Source: Prunus persica
Taxonomy: Eukaryota > Streptophyta > Magnoliopsida > Rosales > Rosaceae
Direction of reading: 5' to 3'
Length of the DNA: 64,000 nt
NCBI RefSeq assembly: GCF_000346465.2
Contig: NC_034009.1
Coordinates: forward strand, 44,980,240 to 45,044,239
Notes under the pieces: model-generated
What the model was told of the DNA's origin: nothing
The model's input: the letters and a program-made list of their open reading frames with translations, nothing else
The model's database searches: none
Shown here: one piece after another, positions 26,060 through 36,478 of the stretch
Layout of the letters: each line of letters starts with the position of its first letter
Position numbering within the stretch: position 1 is the stretch's first letter
Program-made: the position numbers and the translations under genes

Positions 26060-26640
26060 TCTTTCTTGTCAGTTGGGGAATCAGGTTTGGTCCAGAATCA
26101 GAGGGCTATTTCTCGTCATCGTTTTCTTATGTAAAATTGTTATTCATCATCAGAGAGGCTGGGTCGTTGCAAGGAAAGGAGCAACCAGGTTTTTCATCTT
26201 TCTTTTGAATCTCTTCTAGTTTTTCTCATTTACTTCGTTACCTTATGCCGATTTCCCTTTCTGAAAACTCATCGTATTTCATTTTGGGGCTGAGCAGAGA
26301 TCTAGCCGCGATCGGATGAACGGCTCTGATAGCAGATAATAGGTACCTTGCCAGAGAATTTTTAGAAAAAGGAAATAGACAGATTGAGAGATAGGAAAAG
26401 ATTAGATTTCATTCATAATTTTGCCCCAGATAGAGTCAGGCAATTTATACAAGTATCTCCTATGAGATACATCCGAGGCTAGTAACATTATTCAATACAG
26501 TAGGGAATATATAGATGGTATTTGTACAAGTAGCTGGGCCTGTAGACGGGTCTCAGCAGAGTGATTATGGAGGTGTTGGTTTTGTCTGTGACAAATTGTT
26601 TCGACTACCAAGTTGTTTAGCTGCTGCTTTTTTGATGCAG
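26060..26640 (-). repeat. Possible Copia-type leader and LTR remnant
   Basis: On the minus strand, CTATCAGAGCCG near 26315–26326 resembles the end of the initiator-Met tRNA primer site (TGGTATCAGAGC) used by many plant Copia elements. A candidate LTR lies just to its right (about 26340–26640) and a leader-like stretch to its left. No gag or pol survives and ends are not defined, so this is tentative. Confidence 0.35.
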
Positions 26641-26696
26641 GTGCATCTATTAGACTTCCTAATCTAAATAGGCTCATCAGCCAATAAGGCTAAATT

Positions 26697-27060
26697 TTAG
26701 TTATAATAGATTAATAGGTTATTTTATTATTTGTTTTCCTATTCTTACTAGGATTTGGTTCAATTTCCTGTTTTGGTTTTAATTTCCTTCGTCAATTAGG
26801 GTTTCTTATTAAACTAGGAATAGGAATACTTGGCTGGTGTATTCTAGTATAACTAGGCTATTTAGAGACTCTTGTATTTAGTTTTTGTTGATGAATATAA
26901 TTTCAGACGTTAGTCTATAGAGTTTCTGTTGGGAGTTTGCCCTAGAACTCAATTATCTTTGTACCAACTTCAATTCTATTGCTTTATCCTTCTATTCTCT
27001 GTATTTTGGGTATGTTTGGGTCGCTGAACAGCAGCTTATAGTTGCTGCCCTGCATCATTT
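26697..27060 (+). repeat. LTR-like repeat related to the one in EME1 intron 11
   Basis: It contains TATAACTAGGC, GAGACTCTTGTATTTAG and GCCCTAGAACTC in the same order and spacing as 19260–19360. It ends about 160 bases before the TIR-VQ start codon, so it may have altered that promoter. No coding sequence was seen. Confidence 0.6.
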
Positions 27061-27181
27061 TTGCTTTGCTGGGTTACTCTAAGGTGAATAGTTTTTGGTA
27101 GACAGAAATGAGGGTTTGAATATTCAGTATTATTATTTGTGCAGCACACGCCCTTTTTCATGAAAATTAATCACACGAAAC

Positions 27182-27218
27182 TACTTGTTCAGCATACAAG
27201 TCTGCAATAACAATATTA
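27182..27218 (+). promoter_or_regulatory. Conserved leader upstream of TIR-VQ (type B)
   Basis: The block ACTTGTTCAGCATACAAGTC ends about 15 bases before the ATG. The same 20 bases occur in the same place before the type B TNL start at 43046 on the opposite strand. This ties the two genes to a common ancestor including promoter-proximal DNA. Confidence 0.8.
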
Positions 27219-28983
27219 ATGGATACCAGTATAGTGGATGAAGCCTCCTCTCCATCCTCTTCATCCTGCTCCTCAAATGATGAGATGTATGATGTGTTCT
27301 TGAGCTTTATCGGCGTAGACTCACGCAAGACCTTCATGGACCACCTCTACTGGACATTGAAAGACGCCAGAGTCGATGTCTTTATTGCTGAGAATAAACT
27401 AAGAGGACCAAAACTGATGCAAGCAATTGAACAATCCAGAATCGCTGTCATCATCTTCTCAAGTGGGTATGCATTTTCCATAGGGTGTCTTCAGGAGCTG
27501 GAGAAGATCATGGAGTGTAGAAGAACACTAGGGCAAATGGTTTTGCCAATTTTCTATCATGTTGATCCTAAAAATGTCGGGAAACAAATCGATAGTTTTC
27601 CAGTGAACCACCATGGAGTTAAAGATTGGGAAGAAATGATGCGGTCATGGAGAAAATCTCTAATTGAGGCCACAAATTTGTCCGGCCTTGTTTATATGAA
27701 GAGTGAAGGGTAACTACATACTTATTTCCATCTTTGTTTATTCTTTTCTTCTTTTTCTTAATGTTTTTTCCCGACCTATTTTTTGCATACCACCACCATA
27801 CATTATTTCAATGATTCCTTTTTACAATATTTAAGTGCCAAAATCATCTTTGGTTTTTATCAGTGTAATGCAAAGTTTAGGATCACTGATACGAGAATTT
27901 ATAAACACTCTTTTTCTATCACACGTGTGGTCAGATATGGAGCTAATCGATTCACATGGATTTACATAGTGCACCACTATATTATTTATATTTAAATATA
28001 TTTCCATTAGAGTTTTCAGAAGTTTACAAAATCGTAGTGGGATTCTGAGATTTTGATTCAGCAATTTTGGATAAATGTTGAACTAATACATTCAAATCTT
28101 ATTCAATCCCAAGCTCTGTAGTCATAATGAATAAGATGGTAGTTCAATTTAATCTTGCAGCGGCCTAATAAATCTTACTTTTGCACAATTTTGAGTTTTA
28201 ACTATCAGGTATGAAGGAATGTTAATCAGAAAAATTGTTGACGAGATCACCAGAAAACTGAAGAGCACATGCGTAGACGTAGTCACCGAACAAGTAGAAT
28301 TAGATTCAAGCATTCAAGAAATCAGTAATGATTTAAAGGTTCATGTTGGAAAAGATTCTCGATTGCAAGAAATCAGTGCTCGTTTAGATATTGGAGGCCC
28401 AAAATATGCTCACATTCAACCCCAGGGCCCACGGCCCACTGCTTTCAAAGTCAACAAAGCGTCGGTCAAGATAAAGAAGCGACCACCTCATGCAGTTGTG
28501 AAATGCTGCCGGACTGTGGTCATCCAAGCCAATCCTAGTGAGTTCAAGTCCTTAGTCCAACGCTTTACCAGCACTTCCTCTTCACCGTCCTCCGGTGATG
28601 GCGGCCTCTCACCAGCCGCAAGACTCGCCTCCATCAACAAAACAACCCTTCATTCTTCTTCCACTTCAGATCACAAGAAGCCTTTGATTCCCACCATTTC
28701 TTCTCATGACGAAGACTTTATGGGAAGTATTTGTAATAATCTTAAAGATCTAGGAAGAGGAGAAGGAGGAGGAGGATCCCTGCAAATTGATGAAACGCGT
28801 CACTTTCCAGGCTTATTGTCTCCTGCCCCAGCCAGTTTGCCGTCTATCCCACATGGGTTTTTCTCTCATCAGCATGACGGCGCCCTTATGCCATCTCCAA
28901 CTGGAGCAGGCCAAATCCAAAAATTGAGTTCTAGCCCATATTGTTTACTGGCCAGGCCAAAATTTCCCCCAAGCCCAAGATAA
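27219..28983 (+). CDS. TIR–VQ fusion protein (TNL exon 1 joined to an MKS1-like VQ protein)
   Basis: Two exons, 27219–27709 and 28209–28983, join in frame (1,266 nt, 421 aa). Exon 1 is a TIR domain close to the 43-kb TNL (MYDVFLSF, CLQELEKIMEC, GQMVLPIFY). It has changes: RGEDTR is IGVDSR, WCL is GCL, and about five residues are lost after ENKLRG. Exon 2 starts as a normal TNL NBS exon (YEGMLIRKIVDEITRKL, then RLQEISARLDIGG). Where the P-loop should follow it becomes a VQ protein: QGPRPTAFKVNKASVKIKK, the VQ core FKSLVQRFT at about 276–284, SPAARLAS, and at least six Ser-Pro sites. QGPRPTP, KIKKPP and SP sites are typical of MKS1-type VQ proteins, which bind MAP kinases and WRKY factors. No NB-ARC or LRR is left in frame. 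Expression is not shown. It may be a working fusion or a recent pseudogene. Confidence 0.75.
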
Positions 28984-29214
28984 AGCGGAATATAGCCTGA
29001 GATTCCAGTCGCACTCAAAATGGTGGAGCCGACGATCGGATGCTGAGCGAGCAGCCAACGTGAAAATGAAGCTTAAGATGGACCCCAGCTGATAGCTGCT
29101 ATTGAAGGCAAGCTGCTGTAAGCTATCCAACGGCTTGATTGGAATTGCTTTTTAATTTTTTCAATTAAACGGCAAACATGATTATATATCCAACAACTGT
29201 AGTGCAATCTCATT
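28984..29214 (+). other. 3' flank of TIR-VQ up to the gypsy insertion
   Basis: About 230 bases follow the stop, of mixed composition becoming AT-rich, probably the fusion's 3' UTR. They end with TCATT (29210–29214), the left target duplication of the gypsy element. Confidence 0.4.
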
Positions 29215-29272
29215 TGTTGATGCTCAAAATGGTTAGGCCAAGGTTGAACCCAACTTAGTGATGAGGTATGTG
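29215..29272 (-). repeat. Truncated 3' LTR of the gypsy element
   Basis: These 58 bases match the start of the right-hand LTR (34004 onward) with one visible difference, then the similarity stops abruptly at GAGGTATGTG. The remaining 440 bases of LTR are missing. Confidence 0.9.
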
Positions 29273-32229
29273 ATCAATGGTACAGATGAGTGGGGCTTGT
29301 GTGCTGGGTTGGTCCAAGAATTCAATGTGGATGTGGCGACCTATGCCCTGCTCCAAGGCGGATGCTAACCTGGCCAACGCATCAGCATGGCTGTTCTCAG
29401 AGCGTGGCACCTGGTTTATAGAATGGGCGTGGAAGGTTGCAAGCAAGTGCCGGGTGTGCTGGAGGTAAGCTGTCATAGAGGCATCCTTGGCCGTGAAGTC
29501 CTGGTTGACCTGATGGACGACGAGCTGTGAATCGCTGAATATCTGAATTTGTTTGGCGTCCATCTCTTTGGCTAGTCGAAGACCAGCTAAGAGTGCTTCA
29601 TATTCGGCCTCATTGTTGGAGGCTTGGAATTTGAAGCGGAGGGCGTACTCAAGGGTAACCCTGTCTGGGGAGATGAGAACGAGGCCGACCCCACACCCCT
29701 GGGCATTAGAAGAGCCATTCACAAATAAAGTCCATAGGGGCTGGGTCAAGTTGAAAGTGCCTTTGTGGGCGGTGTGGTCTTGGCCCGGAGGGGGATTGGG
29801 TTCGTTGACGAGCTGGGTAGCTACTGAAGTTTGGGGTTCCGTGAATTCGGATAAGAAGTCAGCAACGGCCTGGCCCTTTGTAGTTGGGCGGGGTTTGTAG
29901 TGAATATCAAACTCACCAAGTTCAATGGCCTACTTAAGCAACCTCCCAGAGGTGTCTGGTTTCTGCAACACTTGTCGGAGTGGCTGGTTGGTTAAGACAT
30001 GGATGATGTGAGCTTGAAAATATGGTCGGAGGCGTCTAGCCGAGACGACCAGGGCGAACGCCAGTTTTTCAATGTCTGGGTACAGGGCCTCGACATCTTG
30101 CAATGCTTTACTAACATAATGCATTGGGTGCTCCGCGTTATCCCTTGGTCGGATAAGCACAGAGCTTACTGCTGAAACGGAGACGGAGAGATAAATTACG
30201 AGGATGTCTCCGTGCTCAGGGGTTGACAATAAAGGGGCCCGGCCCATATACTCCTTGAGCTTGCTGAAAGCCGTGTCACATTTAGCAATCCAGGTGATGC
30301 TTCGCTTGCTGCCCTTAAGTGCCTTGAAGAATGGGGCGCAGCGGTCAGTGGCCTTGGAGATAAATTTGGTCAGGGTTGCAACACGCCCTGTAAGGCTTTG
30401 GATATCTTTGACCGTCTTAGGTATTGTCATGTCTAAGATGGCCTGGATCTTTTCTAAATTGGCCTCAATACCCCTCTGGCTGATCATGAAGCCAATGAAT
30501 TTATCGGAAGCCACCCCGAATGCACATTTGGTGGGGTTGAGCCTTATTTTGTACTGCTTCAAGATGGTGAACATGGCAGAGAGGTTAGGGATGTGTTGGT
30601 CAGCTGTGCGACTCTTGACCAGCATGTCATCAACATATACTTCCATGGTGTTGCCAATCAGTGGGGCGAAGAGGCTGTTCACCAGACGCTGATAAGTAGC
30701 CCCGGCGTTCTTGAGGCCAAAGGGCATCACCTTATAGCAGTAGAGGCCACGATCCGTAATGAAGGAGGTGTGGGCTTGATCTTCGGGGTGCATAAAGATC
30801 TGGTTGTAACCTGAGTAAGCATCCATGAAGCTAAGAAGGGCGTGGCCAGCTGTGGCGTCGACTAGCTGGTCAATGCGGGGTAGGGGGAAGCTATCTTTTG
30901 GGCAGGCCCGATTAAGGTTGGTGTAATCTACACACATGTGCCAGCCCTTTCTTGGTTTACGGACCATCACTACATTAGCCAGCCATGTAGGGTAGTCAAC
31001 TTCCCTGATGAATCCGATACTACGCAATCGATTCACCTCTGCCCTCATGGCCTCATAGCGCTCGGGGTCGTAAGCGCGATGCTTCTGTCGGACTGGTCGA
31101 ACGGCTAGATTGACGCTGAGCCTATGGGATATGATATCTGGTGATATGCCAGGCATGTCATTGTAGGACCATGCGAAGACTTCGGAGTTGAGGCGGAGGA
31201 AGGCGACGAGGTCAGAACGAAGCTCTTGAGAGATGGAGGTGCCGATCCGGACTTGCCGATTCGGGATGTCGTCATGAAGAGTAACCAGCTCTAGGTCTTC
31301 TACAGGTTCAGCCTGCTGTGTGACAGACTCCTCCCTTAGGTCCTCAGGTCATTCTGTGCCAGCTTGAGGAGGGGCGGGAGCCTTGGTTACTGCGAGGGCC
31401 TCACGACTATGTTGGCGATTTGTGGATTTGACTGCTGAAGCATAGCAGCTTCGGGCACCGAGTTGATCGCCGTGCACCATGCCTGTGCCATTAGGCGTAG
31501 GGAACTTCAGCAGCAGCATATGTGTGGAAATAAAAGCCCTCATTTGGGCCAAGACGGGGCGTCCAAGGATGACGTTGTATGCTGTGGGATAGTCAATGAT
31601 AAGGAAGGGGGTAGTGATCGTCGCCCGCCGGGGTGCGGCCCCAATAGATATAGGGAGATGAATGCTGCCAATGGGCTAGACCACATCACCTGAGAAGCTC
31701 ACAAGGGGTGTGATGCTTCGGTCGAGTAAGTGAGACGGGACCTGGAGCTCATTGAAAGCGTCAGCAAACATCACACTGACTGAGCTGCCAGTGTCCACTA
31801 AGATACGCCCAACGTCGAAATTAGAAATGTCCGCACGGATAATGAGTGGATCATCATTGGGGAGGATAACACCACGCTCTTCCTCATCGCAGAAGGTAAT
31901 GGGGGCCCAACCCAACTTTTGGGTCTTCGGCAGGCGTCCCTATTCGGTGCTGAAGACTTGGTGCGCATAGGTGGAGCGGACATAATGTTTGATGGACTTG
32001 TTGGAGGTGCCGGCCAGGGTAGGACCACCACTGATGGTGGAGATCATGTTGATCTGTCTTTGGTGAGGGTTAGGCGGGGGTGCTAGGTTGTGCACGTAGT
32101 TGTCCAGCTTTCCCTCACGGATAAGCCATTCAATTATGTTGTGCAACGCAACACAAGATTCGGTGTCATGGCCGTTGAATTGATGAAAGCGGCAGAAGAC
32201 ACCCTTGTTTGGCATAGGCTTGCTAAATG
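29255..32229 (-). pseudogene. Gypsy pol: protease, reverse transcriptase, RNase H (broken)
   Basis: Minus-strand reading frame 31915→29255 shows protease ILVDTGSSVSVMF. It then shows reverse transcriptase with VRKPRKGWHMCVDYTNLN, MPFGLKNAGATYQR and the catalytic YVDDMLVKS, and two RNase H regions. The upstream gag end region (MPNKGVFCRFHQFNGHDTES) is in the same frame. In-frame stops interrupt it after VFSTE, GDVV, QAGTE and SGRLLK. Several look like CAG or TGG codons turned to TAG. Integrase is absent. Confidence 0.88.
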
Positions 32230-33891
32230 GTCTCCAGGGGGTGGCTTGGGGATGATAGGGGCTTCACGCACTAGGACATTCTCATAGGTGGTGTTGAGGG
32301 TGGTAAAAACCTCGAACCTAGGCCTGGGTGTGAAGGGAAGTGGGGCCCGATCAGTAGTCTTGGGAGGGTTGCCTCCACTAGATTGGTGGTGGTTGCCATG
32401 TTTGCCACGTTTGTTGTTGCTGAAGGGGTGCTGGTAGCTATCCTTCTGTTTTGGTTGTTGGGTACCCTAGGTACTTGGGGCTGGGGTAGAATGCTGAGGT
32501 GGGGCTGGGGCGGGCACTGAAGCAGGTGGAGGATCGGCGAAAGTGTGGCGCGCCAGGTTGGCTGGGCCACGCTTGGAATTGAAGTATTCGGCTTTAGCAT
32601 GGAACGCTGCCTACTTCATTAGCTCTGTATATGTGTTCCAACTGTTGCTATGAACCAGGTAGCGGAAGTTGGATTCGCGGAGGCCACTCTTGAAAGCCCC
32701 AAGGGCAGCGCGATCGTCAGTCCCTGGGCAGCGGAAGTATTCGTGACTGAACAGGGCTGCATATTCCCGAAGGGATTCGTCCTCAGCCTGCCGAAGCATA
32801 TACAAGTCGTCGGCGGAGGAGTATAGGCGATCAGTCTGGATCATAAAATGGTCCAGGAAGGTCTGCTTGAGACTGTCGAACGAGTTGATGGTGCGGGGGT
32901 GGAGTCTATAGAACCAGTTTAGGGCCACGCCGCTGAGGGTGGAAGGGAAGAGGAGGCACATGCCTTCGTCAGTGAGGGCTTTGCACCCAAGGGCAGACTG
33001 GAAGGAGTGGATATGGGTGAGAGGGTCCTCCGTGCCAGTGTAGAAGGCGATGCGGAGCGGCTGGATATCTTTCTCCTGGTGGTAGTGGAGGATACGTTCA
33101 GTAAAGGGCCCCGGTCGTGGTTTTGCCCAGAGGGGTTGATGGCTGCGATGTTGTTCGCTTTCCAGACGCCGGACCTTCTCAAAGAGAAGCCTCATGGCCG
33201 GGTTGGCATGAGGAAGAGTTTCGGGTGCTAAAGGCCTGGGGGGTGGGCAGACAGGGGCTGGGGAATGTTCCCAATCTTCCGATGCCTCGGTGTGGTAAGT
33301 TGGCCAGGCCTCTGAATTATAAAATTCCCAGCTATAAGAGTCCCCTACGCCCTCCTCGTCGGGTAAGCGGGCGGGCCCTGGTGAAGGGCCCAGGTGTGTC
33401 ACTCGTGGGTCTTCGAGGTTAACAAGAACAGGGATCGGCTCCGGTTGACGGTCTGAAATACGGTCTCTGCAATCTCTGTAGATCCTGACCGGTTCATGAG
33501 GCCGGTCCTTCGGTGGGGGAATGCAAAGGAGTCGCGACTGAGTTAGCTCCGGATGAAGGTGGCCTTTACCCTTGCGGAGCCTAGATTGGGCCGGGGCGCT
33601 CTGGCTGGAATGTACTAGCTGATTTGGCTGGGTATGCTCAACATTCTGGGTGAGGTCTTGTTGGGCATCCTGGGTGTGAGTCCTCTCCCAGTTCCGCTTT
33701 AGAGCATGATAGTCATGCTCTAGCTCAACATTCCTGCAATGAAGATGCTTGTATTTCTCCGACATTTTAGTAATACTGTCGCGGAGGCGCTCCACTTCTG
33801 CCTGGAGAGTGGCATCTCCCGGAGATTTCCTTCGGGAAGTACCATCGCGGGGGGTATGGTGCTGGGTATCGCGGCTATCCTCGGTCGGCAT
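32230..33891 (-). pseudogene. Gypsy gag (broken)
   Basis: The frame opens at 33891 (MPTEDSRDTQ) and includes a coiled coil (TLQAEVERLRDSITKMSEKY). The retrotransposon gag core follows: IAFYTGTEDPLTHIHSFQSA, LNWFYRLHP, FLDHFM, and LREYAALFSHEY. A stop falls after NTYTELMK (about 32610); the frame then continues AAFHAKAEYFNSKRG, so one codon has mutated. A frameshift near 32230–32245 separates it from the pol frame. Confidence 0.85.
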
Positions 33892-33984
33892 AGCAGAGTG
33901 TGGGGTGAAGAAGAGGCGACGGGGCCTGATGGGTGAAGGAGCCAGCTGGGCTGATAGAGAAAGAGGGGATTCTAGTGTCGTTTC

Positions 33985-34003
33985 CCACAGACGGCGCCAA
34001 ACT
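33985..34003 (-). other. Primer-binding region of the gypsy element
   Basis: Immediately inside the right LTR the minus strand reads GTTTGGCGCCGTCTGTGGG. A TGGCGCC primer-binding core in this position is common in plant gypsy elements. It confirms that the right LTR is the 5' LTR and that the element reads leftward. Confidence 0.75.
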
Positions 34004-34501
34004 GTTGATGCTCAAAATGGTTAGGCCAAGGTTGAGCCCAACTTAGTGATGAGGTATGTGGAGTCTTCAGCAGGGAAGAGGGCTAAGGCCCTTGGTGAAA
34101 TAGGCTGGTGGGGGGCCTGCAGAAGACAAAATGGGAGAAGCAATTGTTAAGCTTCGGGCACCAGTGTGGTGCCGGTCGAAGGCTCTCCGATGCCTAAGTC
34201 AGCTATAAGTGGTAACTGTGGCAGAGTAACAGTAAAAGTCAGAAAGTAGTTCTCCTTTTTTACCTGGGTACTGTTCCCTATTTATAGGGAAGTAAAAGTA
34301 GGAGGTTTGCACAAAGTTTCAATGTGGGACTTTGTGCAAGTCGTCGTGGAGGCGACACGTATCCTGGAGATTAGGTTTGGCCATTGGGAGCTTCAGCAGG
34401 TGTCTGGCACCTCGGAAGTGTGTCTTCAGGGAAGAAGGCGTGGCTGCCTTGGTGCTAGTCGCTTTGATGCTGGGTCTGCTCGGTTCACTATGGTGTAAAC
34501 A
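34004..34501 (-). repeat. 5' LTR of the gypsy element
   Basis: A complete 498-bp LTR runs from TGTTGATGC to GTAAACA in plus coordinates and contains CTATTTATAGGG near 34278, a TATA-type signal in either orientation. Its first 35 bases closely match the left end of the separate element at 43948, so the two elements are relatives. Confidence 0.88.
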
Positions 34502-34534
34502 TCATTGATTTATTTTCATAATTGGCAGGGAATT

Positions 34535-34912
34535 GGCAATCTCATTGATTTCTTCTCTATGCACAAAAAGCACAAGCGGAATGGAATTGCATTGGATAAA
34601 TTGAAAACACTTTCTCATTGGGAAACTCACGTAAAGCTTAAAATAAGCTATGTTCAGCTAGCTGATGATTGCCCGAGAGATACATTGCTTGATATATCTT
34701 GTTTCTTCATTGGAATGAACAAGAACTATGTCATGCATTTATTGGACGGTTGTGGCTTTTCTCCAGTAATAGGAATGAGCCTTTTAACTGTTGGTGATAA
34801 AAAAACAAGCTGATGATGCATGGTTTGGTTCGAGACATGGACAGAGAAATCGGACGTGCAAAATCTTTACATCCATGGAAGGCCTAGTAGATTGTGGAAT
34901 CATGAAATGTAA
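34535..34912 (+). pseudogene. NB-ARC (ARC2) remnant of the type B TNL
   Basis: The frame gives IALDKLKTLSHWETHVKLKI, then SYVQLADD, then LLDISCFFIGMNKNYVMHLL and GFSPVIGMSLLTVGD. This matches the RNBS-D region of the 43-kb TNL. A segment is missing after VIGMS, and an A-run shifts the frame before LMMHGLVRDMDREIGRAK, the MHD motif with Asp changed to Gly. Two adjacent stops follow. It is the C-terminal end of the NBS exon that the TIR-VQ gene lost. Confidence 0.85.
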
Positions 34913-35140
34913 AACGCCTACTGAGGAACCAATTGGTAACATTTGCTATCAGTTGTATTACATGCATGTAGGTAATGAAAGAGAAGTATACGTATATCCC
35001 ACATCTAATAAATTTTATGCCTTTCATGTAGTTCCTACATCCAATTCATGGCTTTTCTTCATGTGTATATATGACATCTTTTTTACATGCAAATAACCCC
35101 CTTCTTACTTTGCCCTTTTCATTTTATTTTCTTCTAACAG
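34913..35140 (+). other. Decayed TNL intron
   Basis: This lies between the NB-ARC remnant and the next exon remnant. No open frame is seen, and an acceptor-like TTCTAACAG ends it at about 35141. Confidence 0.4.
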
Positions 35141-35370
35141 GAAACGGGGGAAATTGAAGGACTCACTTCAGAATCTGACGAGCGTAGCTTCAGTACAGAA
35201 GCATTTAGAAGGATGTGAAGACGAGATTGGTCAAACTCAATTACATAAAGCTGACTGGTAGTTAATAGCATCTTTCGAAAGAGTTACGATTATTGTGTTA
35301 GTATGGATTTCTTCTGGAGGTCATACCCGAAGATTTTAATCAAGAAAACCTAGTTGCTATTTAAATGGAG
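35141..35370 (+). pseudogene. First LRR exon remnant of the type B TNL
   Basis: After TCTAACAG the frame reads ETGEIEGLTSESDERSFSTE, then AFRRM and a stop. The equivalent exon of the 43-kb TNL reads EEIEALTLDLQESEDPSFSS then EAFRRMWRLRLL. Later matching pieces (near 35310–35350, GGTCATACCCGAAGATTTT for VIPEDF) are in broken frames. No further LRR exon is found to the right, where the MITE at 35565 begins. Confidence 0.8.
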
Positions 35371-35564
35371 GGTGAATTAACAACTTCATTATGGCTGCCA
35401 AATATAATCATTCTATTAATTAACATCAGACAAAAAAACCAAGATGATGGACAGGGTTTTACCATAACAAGAGGGAGAAAATTATGAATCTTTTATGTTA
35501 ATTACAAATAAGATGATGAAACGGACATGTTTGTAGAAAAGAGAAGACAACATAATTATTTCCT

Positions 35565-36083
35565 GGGTTAATCGTTTTATTAGTCCTTGAATTTAAACCC
35601 GATTTACATTTGAGTAATTCAATTTTCAAAATGGTTTCCATGGTCCTTTAACTTTATTTTCATTAGGACATGCCATCAATTTTGTTAACTTTTTTGTTAA
35701 ATGCGAGGGTAAAATGGTATTTTTGTATCAAAATTGATTAAAATATGAATAAAAAATTTAAATAAACTAGAAAATTAAAATTAAACTCTCTCTCCCCCCT
35801 TACCAGATTTCTACTCCCCAAAACATGAATTTTTTTTTTTTGGTTTTTTTATTTGATTTGATTTTATTGTTATTTTAAAGATATAATTTTTTATTCATTT
35901 TTTTGGTTTTAATATAAAAATATCATTTTACCCCTGCATTTAACAGAAAAAGTTAAGAAAATTAACGGCAGGACTATTTGTCCAAAAGAAACTAAAGTTA
36001 AAAACTACGGAAACCATTTTGAAAATTGAGGTACTCAAATGCAAATCGGGTCAAAGTTTAAGGACTAATAGAACAATTAACCC
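35565..36083. mobile_element. Mutator-type MITE with 9-bp target duplication
   Basis: The 519-bp unit has terminal inverted repeats of about 85 bases: the left starts GGGTTAATCGTTTTATTAGT and the reversed right end GGGTTAATTGTTCTATTAGT. The flanks are TTATTTCCT (35556–35564) and TTATTTACT (36084–36092), 8 of 9 identical. Long inverted repeats with a 9-bp duplication are the mark of Mutator-like elements. No coding capacity is present. Confidence 0.88.
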
Positions 36084-36105
36084 TTATTTACTGAAAAAAC
36101 CACCA

Positions 36106-36431
36106 CTTAACGACCCGGTCCTAAATAAATTGGTGAATATTAATTTATTCAGATGAAAGACCATTTTGCCCATAGAATATTTTATTTGGTTTAAAGTTGA
36201 CTTTTTGACCAGGAAGGAATTTGGAAATTCCGACTATACCGTTGCGTAGATCAAGATGAGATGAGTTCGTAGACACGTAGTGAGCTCGAATCAGAGTTGT
36301 AACGAGAGAGATACAATCAAAATACCCTTAGTGGCATAACCGTAATTTTGGAGAAAAGGGTTTGATAAAAATCACTTAGTGGCATAACCGTAATTTTGGA
36401 GAAAAGGGTTTGATAAAAATCACTCACTCAC

Positions 36432-36433
<2 letters not shown>
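36106..36433. repeat. Unassigned repeat region with a 47–48-bp direct duplication
   Basis: The segment CTTAGTGGCATAACCGTAAT and what follows (36329–36376) is repeated in tandem at 36377–36424. The DNA around it has no gene and runs into the CT tract. It may be the left part of an LTR-like repeat reaching to about 38680, whose ends I could not define. Confidence 0.6.

Positions 36434-36474
<41 letters not shown>
36434..36474. repeat. (CT)n microsatellite
   Basis: About 20 uninterrupted CT units follow a short CACT repeat. It is intergenic. Confidence 0.95.

Positions 36475-36478
<4 letters not shown>

Larger units (their letters stand above)
29215..34501 (-). mobile_element. Ty3/gypsy (Tat-like) LTR retrotransposon with internal deletion
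   Basis: Both outer ends are intact: the left end starts TGTTGATGCTC, the right ends GTGTAAACA, and TCATT flanks it at 29210–29214 and 34502–34506. It reads on the minus strand: right LTR 34004–34501, primer-binding region, gag, protease, reverse transcriptase and a second RNase H of the Tat type (LFVNGSSNAQGCGVGLVLIS). At 29272 the sequence jumps from 58 bases of LTR directly into the RNase H frame, so integrase and most of the 3' LTR are deleted. Multiple stops and a frameshift make it dead on its own. It separates TIR-VQ from the remaining NB-ARC scraps of the ancestral TNL. Confidence 0.92.

Noticed and set aside
28984..29209. A further exon of the TIR-VQ gene
   Set aside because: No good donor occurs before the stop at 28981–28983, and the following 226 bases have stops in all frames with no TNL similarity.
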